From: Lunularia cruciata
Lineage: Eukaryota > Streptophyta > Marchantiopsida > Lunulariales > Lunulariaceae
Assembly: GCA_948567375.1 (NCBI GenBank)
Contig: OX419756.1
Span: 47,754,333 to 47,818,332 of the forward strand
DNA: 64,000 bases
Direction of reading: 5' to 3'
A program made the translations under genes and the position numbers. The notes below the pieces were generated by a model. That model was given only the letters and a program-made list of their open reading frames with translations, had not been told where the DNA came from and did not search any database. Every line of letters begins with the position of its first letter. Within the stretch, counting starts at the first letter, position 1. Below are positions 36,391 to 49,817 of this stretch, piece after piece.

Positions 36391-38765
36391 TGGAAATGTG
36401 GGATAAACCCTTTGAGGGATGTATATTTGTGCTATAATAGGATGAACCCTCTATGGGATATTTTGTTAGCAAAGTAGTTTGGTAGGCTACGATGGCACTT
36501 TGATTATGTCAGATTTGTAATCTAGTGGAGAAGATGAAGGGTTATGAGCCAATTAGCATGGATGGAGGAGGTAATATGAGGAGGAGACAGTGGCTGTACT
36601 AAAAGTAGTGTTAGGAGAAAAAAAATTCATTTTTTAGGGTTAGGTTGCCTAGTATAAGGAGTTCATGCCACTTAGTGGGGGTTTGTCTTTCCTATTTTGT
36701 AGACATTGCTTGTTATGAATCTTGTATAATCTTAGAGTGAGATTGGGATTCTTCTTATGTTCTTTGAGGAGAATCCTTCTTGTTTAAGTCAATTGAGGAG
36801 CTTGAGTAATCATTGTGTTTGTGGGTTGAAGCTATTTGCCAATTGTGGTTATAAGAGATGATCAATGTGAATTATTGTTTGTTTGCTAAACTAAGCAATG
36901 ATTATTATAAAGAAACCCATTCCATTTACTACAACAATTGAGTGTTGAGTCTTGTCCCCAACCTATGAATGTGTAGTGATGCTCCTTGTTATGCTCTTTG
37001 CATTCTTGTTAAGGGTGCTTTGCAATACTGCCCATAGCACTTCACTACTTATCAGGAGGATGACAACCAAGGAAGCCAAAGGACTCATAGAGGGACAGAC
37101 CTATGAGTCAATTCTTGGGTTAAGTATCCAAGGCTGAACCTTGTCATGTAGTAGAGCTAGGATTGCTACCAGACCTCCATCCATATGAACTCTATCCACA
37201 GATTTCTATGGGATCTTTTGCCCATAGACTGATCCAAGAACTTTTTCATGCATGTGTGACGGGATTGTCACATCCTTCCCCAATCCCATAGCCTTAACTA
37301 TAAGATTGGACAAACCCGCCAACATTTTTGGCACCATTGCTGGCTAACGTGTATGTTCTTTCCATTGCCTTCTACAACTTGCTTGGGCTGCAATTATTTT
37401 ACACATCTCCATGAGGATGCAATTGTTTTTAGTTTAGGAGATGGATTACTTCCCATTTCTTCAAGCATAGTTTTTTCCAATCCAAGGGAAGCAATACCTC
37501 TTATATTCTCAAACAAGGCTCTTAGTTTGGAGGAAGGACTACCTTCAATTTCCACAATTTCTATTGATCTCAATTTGGGAGAAGCATCACTCCTAGTTTC
37601 CCAAGCAAGATAACTTCCAATCCGGGAGAAGCATTTCCTCCCACATTTACAAGCATTCATTTAAATCTTCAAAGTTAGGTTTTTTTGCTATCCACGGCAA
37701 GCACTTCTGCCCAAGACACTATATCTACCTTGGCATTATACCCTACAGTTGTGCAAGCAACCTCTACTACAACATCTATCCTAACTCCTGTTGCCCTTAT
37801 AGCTACCACTACAATGGTATTGACTTCAAGAGGACAAAAAAATTTGTTTACTCCTTGGAACAATAATGTTCACAAGGCATGATGATTTCAAATCATTCCT
37901 TTGAATGTTTGAGAATATTTGCATGACACAAAATATCATAGATGATATTGCCATGGCACATCAATTGGCCAATGCTTCATCTTTATCATGCAATATTAGT
38001 TTACTAGCTTAGCCCCTACCATGAGAACAAGGTACACATTGATAAGAGCTGAAGTGCAACAAGAATACATTTTGCCAAGGCAACAAGAACAACTCAATTA
38101 CAAGATAGGCTCTCCAAATGACACAATGAAACCATGCAATCATTTGTTCAAAAATTTCAATACATATTATCAATGATCACACTAGCTCTAGATCTTAATA
38201 TCGCTCAATTAGTTTAAGGATGTGCTACTTGATGATATCCAAAAATTCCTCATCTACAACAAAGCTACCACTCTAGCTCAAGCATTTGAGGAAGCACAAT
38301 GTTGGTCTTAGGCTAACAAGAGGGAGATGGCCTTACCATCTCTATAATACCAAGACTTAAAGGGAATATAATGCACAACCTTTATGTTGCTACTCAAGGT
38401 TTCCAATAGCCAAATTACTTTTATGGAGGAATTATTGTAGTTGCACCAACTCAATATGAAATACCACAACCAATGCCCATGTATGATCTTTTACGACATC
38501 TACAATTACTCTTGTAACTCTTCTCACTCTACAAGAATTGACCACTCCTATAGCTACCAATGTTCTCATAGAAAATAGCAAGGTAGAGGACATCTTGGTA
38601 AAGTTAGAATGATTGGAGAACTTCTTAGCACACTTAGCACAACAACCTCAAGTTAAGAACCAATGAACAATGTGGCTAGAGGAGAGATCTCATTTACATG
38701 TTGTCCATGATGAGGACATATAAATGCTCAATGTGCAACCTCAAACATTCCCAATTTCTTTCTCC

Positions 38766-38813
38766 ATTGTAGGAAGTATGAACATATCATGAGATGTTCA
38801 TACTTCCTACAAT
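38766..38813. repeat. Perfect 20-bp inverted repeat with 8-bp loop
   Basis: Arms 38766-38785 and 38794-38813 are exact inverted copies. The 3' half recurs in part at about 38839-38858 (CATGAGATGTTCATACTTCC). It lies inside relic F and looks like a local duplication product. Confidence 0.75.
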
Positions 38814-41420
38814 TTCATGAGGATGTCAAGCATCATACATGAGATGTTCATACTTCCATTGCAGAACACTCAAGAGATGCCAAGAACCTCAAAAAGAAAT
38901 AACACATGTTGTGGATGTGGTCCCATAGCATAACAACTTCAACAACACTTGTAAGGTCTGACCTTCTGAGGAGGAAGAGGCAATGTAAGAGGAAGAACAC
39001 CTCCCAAACCACATATATGCTGTAACATTTGTAGTGAGAATCATTATGCAAAGTAATGCCCCAACAAGCCGACCCATTGCGCATTTTGCTCAAGAGCCAT
39101 ACCATAGTGCAATGCTTGGACTTTTGGAACTTTATTACTCAAGGTAAGAGAGTGCTCATGCAAAATGAACAGCACAACAATAGTGGCCCTAATGAGAACA
39201 TGCATTTCATCATGATTGAGGAAACTTCTCCTATGGATAATACATTGGCAACCACGTGAACATGTTATTACATAGGCAAATATGTTGATCCAAATATATG
39301 TACATGTACTTATGAAATACTTGATCTAGATAGCAAATCTACTTTTGAGAGTTACTCCTCAAAAGGTACGGATGAAAAAGCCATGCAAGATGAAACTCCT
39401 CATCTCGCTCTAGATTTAGTATGGAGCCATAGTCCCTATGTTTGAAACTCTAGCCAAATAACTACCAACTTTTGTAATACATGACTCTAACATTGTTGCT
39501 AATTTGGCTAACCTAAGAACCAATATCACTATCAAAAAAATTTGTAAATTTTTTCCTAGAGAATGAAGGAAGCTATAGAATTTCCTACAAAAATTACAAC
39601 CCATATTTCACTTCAAGGGTCTACTAATTGGGATTTTTCACCCATAAGGATACAATCCCATAGAAGCACCATAGACTCTAATTATGGGAATTATGCATAG
39701 TGATGTGATCAGCACAATTCCATCAATCATCATGTGTTTACACCAAGGTCTATGACCCAAACATTTCCATAACAATCTAAGGGAGTGTTATCCCAAATTG
39801 TTACATTAACTTGGGATTCTTGGTGAACATAATGACCAAGGGTGTGATGGAAACACTGGGCTTGCAGGTTATGGAAAAGACTTCCATCCTACTCCAAATG
39901 GTTGATGGGAGAAAACATTGCACCTCGGAGTGTTGTCCAAGGTCCTTACACTCATCAATGAGCAGACCTGTTTAGTTGACTACTTGATAACGGATACTCT
40001 TGCTCTAGCACAATTTTCACTTTTATTAGGAGTCTTATGGTTGGGGGATGCCAATGTGATCACCTCTTTGCAGACTGGTAAGTTAACATTTGGGAGAAAA
40101 TCAAATCACACTATGTTTCCAATGTACCCAACTGAATCTATATCAAGCTCAGATCATGAAAAGAATTAAGTTTTAACATTGATCCATGGAGCCCCGTGCA
40201 CGTTGATAGAAATGAGGGAAATCAGAAACACCATCATTACTTTTATTTTTATAATGGAGGAAGAAATGAGTTGTCATGCCATAGAACCACATGACAATAA
40301 CATCATTCTTCCTGTGAGTCTACAAAATGTTCTTGGCAAGCACGTTCCCAAAGCCCCAAGAGAAGTATTTTTGACTCAAAGGACTACTCTTGTGTCTTTG
40401 ACAATGGAGCTTTCCACAATGTAATGTTTCCACTACCTTACACCCAGAAACATACTCAAGAAACCTCAACTACCTCTTATTTCTATATCAAACATGATAT
40501 CAATTGTCAAGACTAAGAAATAGACAAGGAATGCTTATATTTGATGGGAATCTACATAACAACAATGTTATCTCTCAAACTAGTAAAAAAAATCCCACCA
40601 TGAGCAACATATTTCTTTTAGATATTTTTTAGAAGACAAGTCCTCCATTCCATGCCACTATTGCTTATATTGTAAGAAAATCCATGAAGAGAATTGAAAA
40701 GGGATTGGAAGTCCATCATACAATACTTTAGGACAAATTGCAACAACAATTCCTAGAAAAATCTCTAGAGTAGTCCTTTAAGATCATTCTTCTCCACTTA
40801 TAGATCATAGACAAGTTTCACAATCTTGACATCTCATGGATGTACAAAACACTTAAATATGTTAAGATCAACACCAACTTGTCCATAGAGGATAAGCCTT
40901 CTCTCAAGCCCATTTCTAAGAATTTTGAGATGTGTTTTCTTGTGACTACATGGAACCCTTGGGTGTTGATCCCCATACATGCTAACATCACATCTTACTT
41001 TATCCAGACGTTGCTCCAATAAAATCCAAACCATACTAGTTGACCCCACTTACTCTCAAAAAGTGCAAGATGAACTAGACAAACTATTGAAGTGGGGATT
41101 TATCTATTTGTAGGAGAGACTGCACAACTCCTCCAATAACCATATTAGTGTGCTAAAGGTTGCTCTCCACATTTTTAGGCAAGTGAAGCTTTCTCTAAAC
41201 CCACAAAAGTGTCTATTCACCATCTCTTGTGGGCCTCTCCTTGGTCATCCAGTCTATGAAAATGGCAAAATAGTGGAACCAAAGCAGATCTTGGTCATTC
41301 AAGAGTTACCCATCCCAAAGATCATGTGATAGATAAGAATTTTCTTAGGCTGTACAAGATACTATAGTTGATATGTTCATATGTATGCTAAGATAATCTT
41401 TACATTGATAGGCCTCTTGT

Positions 41421-42020
41421 TGTTATACCATTAGCTAGATAGATTATCTAGAGATGGAAATTGGCTTGGTAATATCTTTAGAGATTTTATATATGATATC
41501 AGGTAGATGTGTCACCAAAAGAGTATTTCTACCGATAGGGAAGAGGCCAAAAACACTCTAAACTTCAGAGCCAATTTTGGAGGCCTAAACAAATGAATTA
41601 TGCCTCAAAAAGTTGCTCAAGCTCCCCTTCCTTCAAGTGAAAAAGCATTGCCTTTTCCCTCCTATGTTTTCCTCACCAAGAGCTTACCAACAGTACCTCA
41701 CCCATGCTGTTTTGATCTTCATATAGGAAAATTCCCCAAAGATTCCCTTTGGTCAAACTTGTTTGACCATTCAAATAGAACAAGGATCAACATGTCACTA
41801 ATCCATGCAGCTAATCCAAGGGTGGAGCTTTTTGACATATCACAAATCCACATATTTGATCCAAGGGTATAGCCCCTTTTGAGTGAATACTCTTTGCTAT
41901 GTAATAAAGACAATGTGCTCCTATGGGGCATCAGAGTATTGAGTAAAGAAATTTTGTATTTCTCTTGTCTTTCTTCTCTTTCGTTTCTCTTAGGGTTTCT
42001 CCTATCCTTGGAACATTACA
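41421..42020 (+). repeat. Solo LTR related to element D, inside relic F
   Basis: It starts TGTTATACC and ends GGAACATTACA, and shares many blocks with the D LTR (TTTTGGAGGCCTAAAC, then GAATTA-GCCTC, and AATAAAGA-AA-GTGCTCC). Flanks CTTGT and CTTGA fit a slightly changed 5-bp duplication. It splits the RNase H/polymerase part of F. It is older than D, judging by its divergence. Confidence 0.72.
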
Positions 42021-45000
42021 CTTGAACCCCACAATTGACTTTGTGTGGACTGCTAAATGCACCAACACATTTGAAACCTCAAAGCAAAAATTGGCATTGC
42101 TCCAATTTTGGCAACACCAAACAAGGAGTTGATTTTTCATGTTTTTATAGATACCTCTAAAAATGCTATGAGCACTATTCTGGTTTATTAAAATGATGAA
42201 AAATGGGAGCACCCAATCTACTATGCTAGCTTGCAACTCAACTCAACTCAACTCAACTCAACTAAAAGAAACTACTCAACATCCAAACCGGAGTACCCCG
42301 GGCTGATTGTCATTGTCAAAAAGTTTTGAGACTATTTGATGTGCAAAAATTTTGTGTTCTATGTAGATCATGAAGAACTCAAATATCTAATTAATAAGCC
42401 AAGCCATGCTAGAAGATTGGCCCATTGGATGCTACTCCTACAAGAGTTTTCTTTATGGTGGAGTACCATTTAGGCAAGTCTTGTGATAACATAGACTTTT
42501 TATCATGTATTTGCAGATTTCTCACCATTTGTTCCCATAGTAAAAATTCCATAGACTTCCATCTTTTCTATGTTTGAGAAAACATGACTATATAATCATA
42601 CTAGATGGTCCAAATCATGCACTATCTCTCTATGAGAAACATGCTCTTTGACGTACAGTGGGCTAAACACAAAAGTTTTCTTATGTCCGCACTTCCCTTT
42701 ACTATTTTGTAGGGAGATCTCTACCAAATGAGGTAACCATTCAATAGAGGTCTCCCATGTTAGGCAAGAATAGAGTACATAAGGTGCATGTCTATACCCC
42801 ATGGATGTTCATACCCAATGGTATTCCATTCTTGGGATAAAGTATCTTATTAAAAGTGTGCCATGTGGATGAATCACAAGGGCACTCTAAAGTGAGCTTC
42901 CTTTATACAAGGTTTAGCTTGCAAGATATTGGCAGGCCTCTATTTTGGCAAATGCCAATTGATATGCCCGCATGTGTGATGATTTTCAAAGAATCAGCAA
43001 ATTCTTGTCATGATACAAGATGTACTTCCATCTTGTATTAGCAACCCAACTATTCTAGGAATGTAGACTTGACTCTGTAGGACCTATTAATCCCATGGCT
43101 GGATGGACTAGGCATTGCTACATTATTGTAGCTATGGACTATATAACAAAGTAAGTAGAAGTTGAATCCTTTGTAAACAATTCTACGGTCCCTATCTAAG
43201 TTATGTAGAGAAATATCATTTCAAGGTTTGGTGTTCCCTTCTCTATTGTCATGGATAATAGATCCCACTTTATCAAAAAAGTAGTATGGGATTTAATTAA
43301 TGCTTATGGGATCCAACGCCTCTAACCTACTCCATACTACCCACAAGAAAATAATCAAGTTGGATGTATCAATGGAATTCTCCTAACACTCTTGAAAAAA
43401 ATGGCAAGTCTAAACCCCATAAATTGGGATCAAATGCTCCTAGGTGCTCTCTGGGCTTACCATACCATAGTAAAGCTCACTACAAGATGCACCCAATTTT
43501 AAATTGTTTATGTGAAAGAGGTAATTTTTCCAATATAGTTTTTAATCCCATCACTTAGACTGCTCATGGGCGATTTGATGTGGACATCTCAACCTCTTGA
43601 TGTGCAGATAACAATGGAAGAAAGAGTTTTTGTACTGCATAATCTTAACCAAAAAGATTTATGTGCACTGTACACATAGAACATCACTCAAGTTAAGCAA
43701 ACAATGTACTTTGACCACAAAACCAAGGATATCTCACTTTACAAACAAGACTTGGTGTTAAAATTTAATAATAGAGTTGGCCAATTTTCCAACAAATTTG
43801 CTAAAAATTGACTTGGTATTTATCAAGTACGGAGACCGTTTCATAATAGGTCAATCTAATTGGAAATGGAAGATGGAGAACTCTTGGAATCCCTTGACAA
43901 TGGTGCAAAGTATAGATCATACATTTTGCACTACATCTCACTGAGGGATAAAGAAGAAAAGATACCTCAAAAAACTTGGTGCTTCTTCCTCACGGAGGAA
44001 GAGGATACAAGAACACCCTTGTGCAAAGATCTTTCTCCAAGATTTGAATGATTTCTTAACAACTATGAAATTATCTATGTGCTCCTTCCTATTGTAGGAC
44101 AGTCCTTCTCAGACCAACAATCCCAAAGGACAGATTCAAATGCATCTTTGAAAACCTTCTATGTCTCGATGTAATTAATGGTTGCACTGTTTCACATTCA
44201 AGGGCAAATGGTGCCACATAAATAGCCTCAAGTTTCCAAATAGCACAATAGGTACAATGGTTGCAATTTGTGTGCAAAAAATACCAAGTTCATGAAGATG
44301 TTTCCAGTCTTGAAGGAGGATGGCACAACAAGTGTAGGAAGGACTCACAATGTGCCAGACCTATGAGTCAATTCTTGGGTTAAGTATCCAAGGGTAAACC
44401 CTATCCTACAATTGGGCTAAGATTGTTGCAAGACCTCTCCTTGCAAATTGCTATGGGATCTATTGTAGATTATTTCAAGAAATTTTGCCTACAATGCATG
44501 ACAAGATTGTCGTATCATTCCCTTGTCCCATACCCTTAATTATAGGATGGAATGTATTATTTCATATAAAAATTATGTATGAGCCTATTTCTTCAAGCGA
44601 CAAGTCTCATGGGAGTAGTTGATGGAACTCAACCTTAACCCACTCAACCTCTTGCTATTGCTCCTGCACAAGCTGGTCAAACAAGTACTGCTCTAGCTTG
44701 AGCTTTGCCATTAACAAGCCTTAGAAACCTTGCCAAGTAATATTTTTGTACTATTGTTTAATATGAATAGACTGATGACAATCAGATTCATCATGTATTT
44801 GCCTTTGAGGCATGGAGTATTTTTGAGCAATTATATGAAACTCATGATGCAATCATGGAAGATGTATCTACAAGATGAGCTTCAGATGCTAAAAATGAAA
44901 GAAGGTGACAATGTTACTAAACATGTTTGTTGGTTTAGAGCTTTGGTTGATCAATTATCTTCTATAGGAATTTAAACTTATGAAAAAAATCAACTGCTTG

Positions 45001-47320
45001 CTATGATGCACAACATGCCTCAACATTTCCAAAATATTTTTGACTTTATTGCAAGGTCAATTTTGACCTTGCAAAAGCTTATAATATATCTCCTTAAGAG
45101 GAGAAAATGTTAAAGACTTAAAATTTAAGCACAAAATTGCATTGTAGTCTTTTAAGGGAATTTCCTTGCAAAAGAGAAGTCTAATACAAGGAATGTGAAG
45201 AATCAGAACTTTTAGAAAAGGAAAAAATGGATACTTTAATGCTTCAGTTCCTCAATCTAGTTTCTAACCAAATTATTCATTTTCATCAAGATCTTATATA
45301 ACTAATCAAAGAAATCCAAACAAGAAGATGAATTGTTTCTATTACCATCACTTCAAGGATTGTAGAAATGAATTATTGATGAATCTGTAGCAAATTACAA
45401 AGAAAAAGAGCTCAAGAAAACAACTTTTTTTATCTATATATTGTACTTGCCTATAGTAGTGCATCTTGTTCAAGAAAAGATAATTCTTGGTATCTTGATT
45501 CAAGAGCTACACACAACATGGATCACTCAAAAATAGTTTTCTTTCTTATGAACCTTATGCTATACCCAAAAGGTATATATTGGTGATAACTCCACGTAGG
45601 ATATACTCGGTTCAGGCCAAATAATTGTTCAACTTCCCCAAGGAGATTCAAACATTTTTGGAAAAGTTTTGCATATACCGTGCTTACGAAGAAACCTCTT
45701 CTCCATCAAGCAATTGGACCTTGCAGATGAATCTACTTTGATGAGCAACAAACGTTGTACATTGCTTGATCTTCATGGTAATTTAGCTAATAATTGCACA
45801 TTGATAGAAAAATCAACTTGGAGTAATCATTCTTCCTTCTCAAATTAGTAGTTGTCTCATTGTGCAGGTTAATCCTCCAGATTTCTCGCACAATTGGTTG
45901 GGCCATATTAGTATTGATCAACCACATCAATAATTTTTAAAGATATGATTATTGATTTTACAAATTACACTATCAAACACAAGCCTTCTCAATGTGCCAC
46001 CTATTTGTATGGGAAACAATCCGGAAAACCCTTCTCTACCAAACTTGCTACTCAAGCCAAGAAGTTACTCGGTCTCATTCATTCGGTCCTATATCTACTC
46101 CTATCCATTTTGGTTATTGATGCTTTATTTAATTTATCGATGATTTTTCTTGATTCTTTTTTCTACCTCATGTAGAACAAATCATGTAAAAAAAGTCATA
46201 GTCTTTAACCATTTTACTCAATATTCTACCCATGTTGAGACACATCATTTTCCCACACATATCCCCACACATATCAAAATGCTAAGATGTGACAATGTTA
46301 TAGAATAAAAAAGTGTTATAAAAGAATATGACTCAAACTTATCCAAGATCAAAGCTATTGTTGATGGACAAATTAGAAAAATACAAAGTTTGCTTGGTGG
46401 CAAAGGGATTTACACAAATCCTTGGTATTGATTATATGAAGATCTTCTCTCCGCATATTGAGACCTTCTCTCATTGTTAAACTTCAATCATTGCAGATTT
46501 TCTTTACCTTGGCTACACACTTCAATTTGGAACTGCATCAACTAGACATTGTTGATGCTTTTCTCTATGGAGAACTCCATGAGCAGATCTACATGACTCT
46601 ACCTTAATAATAAGGTTTAATAGTATCAGATCCTCCTCTTGTTTGTCTCTTAATTTAGCAAATTTTGAGCAAATTATGGTATGAAGCAATAAGCATGCAT
46701 GTGGAATGAACATCTATATTCTTAGACAAGACTCTACCATACTTGTTTTGGCATTATATGTCGATGACCTAATATTTGCTACTTCAAGACTTGCGTTGCT
46801 CAAAACGGTTCAAGATTATTCAATCAAGAATTTAAGATGACAGACTCAAGTGAAACCTATCATGTCCTTGGTATGCATCTCCAACGAGATAGAAAACAAA
46901 GGTGGCTGAAGATCAATCAGACCAACTACATTTTCGACAAGCTTGAACGATTCAATTTGTTGAATTATAAACCTGTTTCAACTCCTACTGCTCATCGCTT
47001 GTCTTTGAATATTGATCAATCACCCTCTACCCAAGTTTGAAATTGATTATATGAAGACCATTACCTATCAAAGTGCTGTTGACAATTTAATGTGAGTAAT
47101 GATTTGTTCTGGACTTGATATTGCCTATTCAGTTAGTTGTGTTGCTCAATACATGTCCAATTTCCAACCTCGGACCTGCACATTGGGTAGCAATTAAGCT
47201 AATTTTAAGCTATCTGCAAGGGTCCTACAAGTTCACCTCCGCATTTACAAGGGTATTCAGATTCTGCATATGGTGACAATGTGAATTCTCACAAGACCAT
47301 TGTGGACTTTGCTTTCTCCT

Positions 47321-47483
47321 TGCAAGGGTGCAGTAAGCGAAAAGAGAAAAAGGCGACCGCGTAGGAAAAATGAAGGATGGGAAGACCCCATCAAGCCGTA
47401 CAAGGGAGAGAAAAAAAAGGTAACATGGGGCTAAGCCCCAATAGAGTCTGTATGAGAAAGCTTACTGCAAGGGTGCAGTAAGC
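47321..47483. repeat. 127-bp insert flanked by perfect 18-bp direct repeats
   Basis: TGCAAGGGTGCAGTAAGC occurs at 47321-47338 and 47466-47483. The 127 bp between are purine-rich and unlike the surrounding Copia sequence. The right repeat is also part of a CTTACTGCA...TGCAGTAAG palindrome. The layout resembles a target-primed or repair-mediated insertion. Confidence 0.6.
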
Positions 47484-47578
47484 TAGACAAGTATATATGG
47501 ATAAGTCATCTACTTTCAGACATTGGTTATCCTCAAAAACAAGAAGTATTTTCTGTGATAACAAGAAAGGAAAAGTTG

Positions 47579-47710
47579 TTGCTTCTACTAGCAAGAATCA
47601 TGATAGGGCCAAGCATATTTATATTCAATATCATTCAACATCAAAGGTATTGAATGATATTGAATATAAATATGCTTGGCCCTATCATGAATTCTTGCTT
47701 GTAGAAGCAA
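47579..47710. repeat. Near-perfect 60-bp inverted repeat (foldback) in the Copia relic
   Basis: Arms 47579-47638 and 47650-47710 differ by one substitution and one extra base, with an 11-bp spacer. The left arm is Copia RNase H coding sequence in its normal place, so the right arm is a secondary inverted copy. Confidence 0.85.
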
Positions 47711-47740
47711 TAACTATTTCTCCACAGAGCAATTGACAGA

Positions 47741-48362
47741 TATATCCAGGTATACACTTACGCACTTTTGTCACGCGATTGTTAATACTTTTGTCAACAC
47801 AATTGTTAGAGGAAATAGCAAGCTCTGCGCGGCTGATGAGAACAGGAGTGTGGCGGAAAGTAGTCATAAAGAACCTGAATGGTTTTGGGTGTGAGATTAC
47901 AAACTCTGCATCTTTCCTGATTTAAACAATATGAGGCAGGACATAAGGGAAGAGGTGGACGAGCCAGTAGGAGACAATCATTTCGTTGAATAAGAAAGAG
48001 AAGAAAGTCGGAAAATTGGAGATGAAGAAAAGATATATACCCTGAGAAAAAATGCCAAGAGGGAGCAGTGCAAAGATTTGTACGACATCAAGTGAGGTAC
48101 TTTGCACCACAGATCCCGGGACCATATACAGCGAAAAGGAAACTAAGACTCTCGTGCCAACTTCTCCGGTTATTGATAACGAGTATAAGACGAGACTTCA
48201 CCACTAGCAGCAGAAGAGCTGCAATTTCTGATTTCTGATTCTGCAATTTCTGCAATTTCTGCTCCGTTCTACGAGTCACTAAGAGAACGGATCTGTTGAG
48301 GGCAAACAAGACACATTTCCAGGATAACTTATCAACAATTAATGTACAAGACAAAAGAGGGT
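47741..48362. other. Spacer between the TE block and the gene island
   Basis: Holds the 3' flank of the DUF3143 gene. No coding sequence is recognised. A GCAATTTCTG-type short tandem patch occurs at about 48211-48262. Confidence 0.5.
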
Positions 48363-49817
48363 TTAAGGACCACCCAGAATTGCATTCTCAAGGTCTTCTC
48401 TGCTCAGAGCATAGCTAAACTTCCTTTCAATGTCACGTTCCAGATTTCCAGGTCCAGTCTTCAAATATCTGTCGAGACAGTTCACGGGGTTAGTTTGAGA
48501 GGTAGATTTGGACCTGGAATTTCCCATCGTGCACTTTGCTCTGATCCAAGAAATGGAGCTATTCTAATTTGCAATGCTAAACTATTCCGCAAACAAATAC
48601 TTTGAGACTTGTCAACGCAAATATGGCACTCAGACAAAAAGATTATTCAACAGTACTCCTTTGTTATAATATGAAACTCCCCGAATTTAATGACAATAAC
48701 CAAGTAAAATTCAAGAGCCCCTGGAGATCAGTTCAACCAAGGTGTATGTGCAACAAACCTAGTGGATACTTCTCATCAAAGAGAAACTGCATAATCCGGA
48801 TATTTCCATTTACATGTATTCTTTCGCTTGGTTGGCCAATTTCACCTTTCTCGTTTGTTTAGTCGCAAACAAACTGAGACTCTATTGCTCGAATCTACAT
48901 GAAAGCAAATCCGAAATTCCCCACTTATTCGAAGAGCTGAGTTCAAATTCTGGTCGCCCTGCTATTTACACTACCGCATATTGGAAGAAGAATGGATGAT
49001 CGCTAAGGGACGGTCAATACGAGCTTTCAGCCGTAGATTCCATGGGATTTCTTTCACCAAACCACTATACGACTGTTGAAAAAACGTACATACACAATCT
49101 TCAACTTGGTAAATCACAGAAAGCTTTTTCTTCTCTCCCTCTCCCAATGAAGTAAACCCTCAGATGCAGAAAAGGCTCAGAACCAACCTCTACAGGAGAG
49201 AGAAAAAAATTCACCCAAAACCCGAATCTTGTCGAATAGGAAATTATTCCTCCTGAAGAAAGTCGAAATTCGTGACGTGCACAGACAGCTTAACTGGGTA
49301 CTATTTCGGTTGTTAGATAAAGACACTGGGAGCCCGTGATTAGTGAGTAAGCTGGGTAGAAAATTCACCTTATGTGGAGATCGGTAACGTCGAGAGAAAG
49401 TTGGGCATGCCAATCAGATCTCTCAATGTTCCACACTGAACGATCCTCCTTGCCCTGGTAGAAACCCAAACTCTGTAGCCAGGCCTCGATGCACGGGAGG
49501 CTGTGTGAATACAATGCCTTTCTCTTAGCAGGAAGCTTCCTAGTCCACTCTTCCACACTCAGTGCACCCCGTGCTTCTCCTCCTCCTTCGCAGTGAACCC
49601 TAAACTTCTGGTAAGACTTAAACACCTCTGAAACCCTTCCGACACGCCCCTGGCAATCCCTTCCTGACAAACTTGCTCCATTCAGGCGATTCAGCCTTGG
49701 GCTAAACTTGACTGAATTTGACGAAGCAAAACCTTCAACCTGGGCGCTGCTGCTGCTGCTACATGGTGCCCTGCTGTAGAGAGCCGGTGACCGACAGATC
49801 CCTGTGCACAGGGACAT
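48363..49817 (-). CDS. Chloroplast DUF3143-family protein (two exons)
   Basis: Exon 1 is 49369-49817 and exon 2 is 48363-48468, joined across a 900-bp intron (donor AAG/GTGAAT, acceptor CGACAG/A, phase 2). The product is 184 residues. Residues 1 to about 75 are rich in Ser, Arg and Ala with few acidic residues, like a chloroplast transit peptide. Residues 87-184 are the conserved domain, with LSVEEWTRKLPAKRKALYSH, CIEAWLQSLGFY, WHAQLSLDVTDL, YALSREDLENAI and a terminal LGGP. This matches the cyanobacterial and plastid DUF3143 family as I remember it; its biochemical role is not known. Met at 49817 is the first ATG in the frame and opens the transit-like segment. It is transcribed divergently from LTD. 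The gene looks intact. Confidence 0.85.
48469..49368 (-). other. Intron of the DUF3143 gene
   Basis: 900 bp with GT...AG ends on the minus strand. Open frames inside it on either strand match nothing and are taken as chance. Confidence 0.8.

Larger units (their letters stand above)
36400..44550 (+). mobile_element. Relic F: old Ty3/Gypsy retrotransposon with an LTR inserted in it
   Basis: The plus strand keeps the usual order: an LTR-like region to about 37310, a primer-site-like TGGCACCATTGCTGG at about 37330, gag remnants (about 38090-38340), a knuckle at about 39010-39060, protease end (about 40000-40040), polymerase (about 41000-41400), RNase H (about 42060-42440) and integrase core (about 43070-43390, GPINPMAGWTRHCYIIVAMDY). 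A 240-bp stretch at about 37068-37308 recurs at about 44326-44547, as expected of LTR ends. It has very many breaks and is old. Limits are approximate. Confidence 0.65.
44590..47740 (+). mobile_element. Ty1/Copia retrotransposon relic
   Basis: Plus-strand remnants appear in Copia order: a gag-type region (VTKHVCWFRALVDQLSSIGI, about 44900-44970), a protease-like DS-ATHNMDHS (about 45500), polymerase with LYVDDLIFATS (about 46752-46785), TYHVLGMHLQRDRKQRWLKI (about 46855-46915) and KPVSTPTAHRLS, then RNase H with AKHIYIQYH (about 47610-47636). Integrase is barely visible. No LTR was found. Broken many times; old. Confidence 0.72.

Noticed and set aside
42234-42262. CAACT microsatellite as a link to the A/B LTR, which also has CTCAACTCAACTC
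   Set aside because: Only the short pentamer run is shared; the flanks are unrelated.
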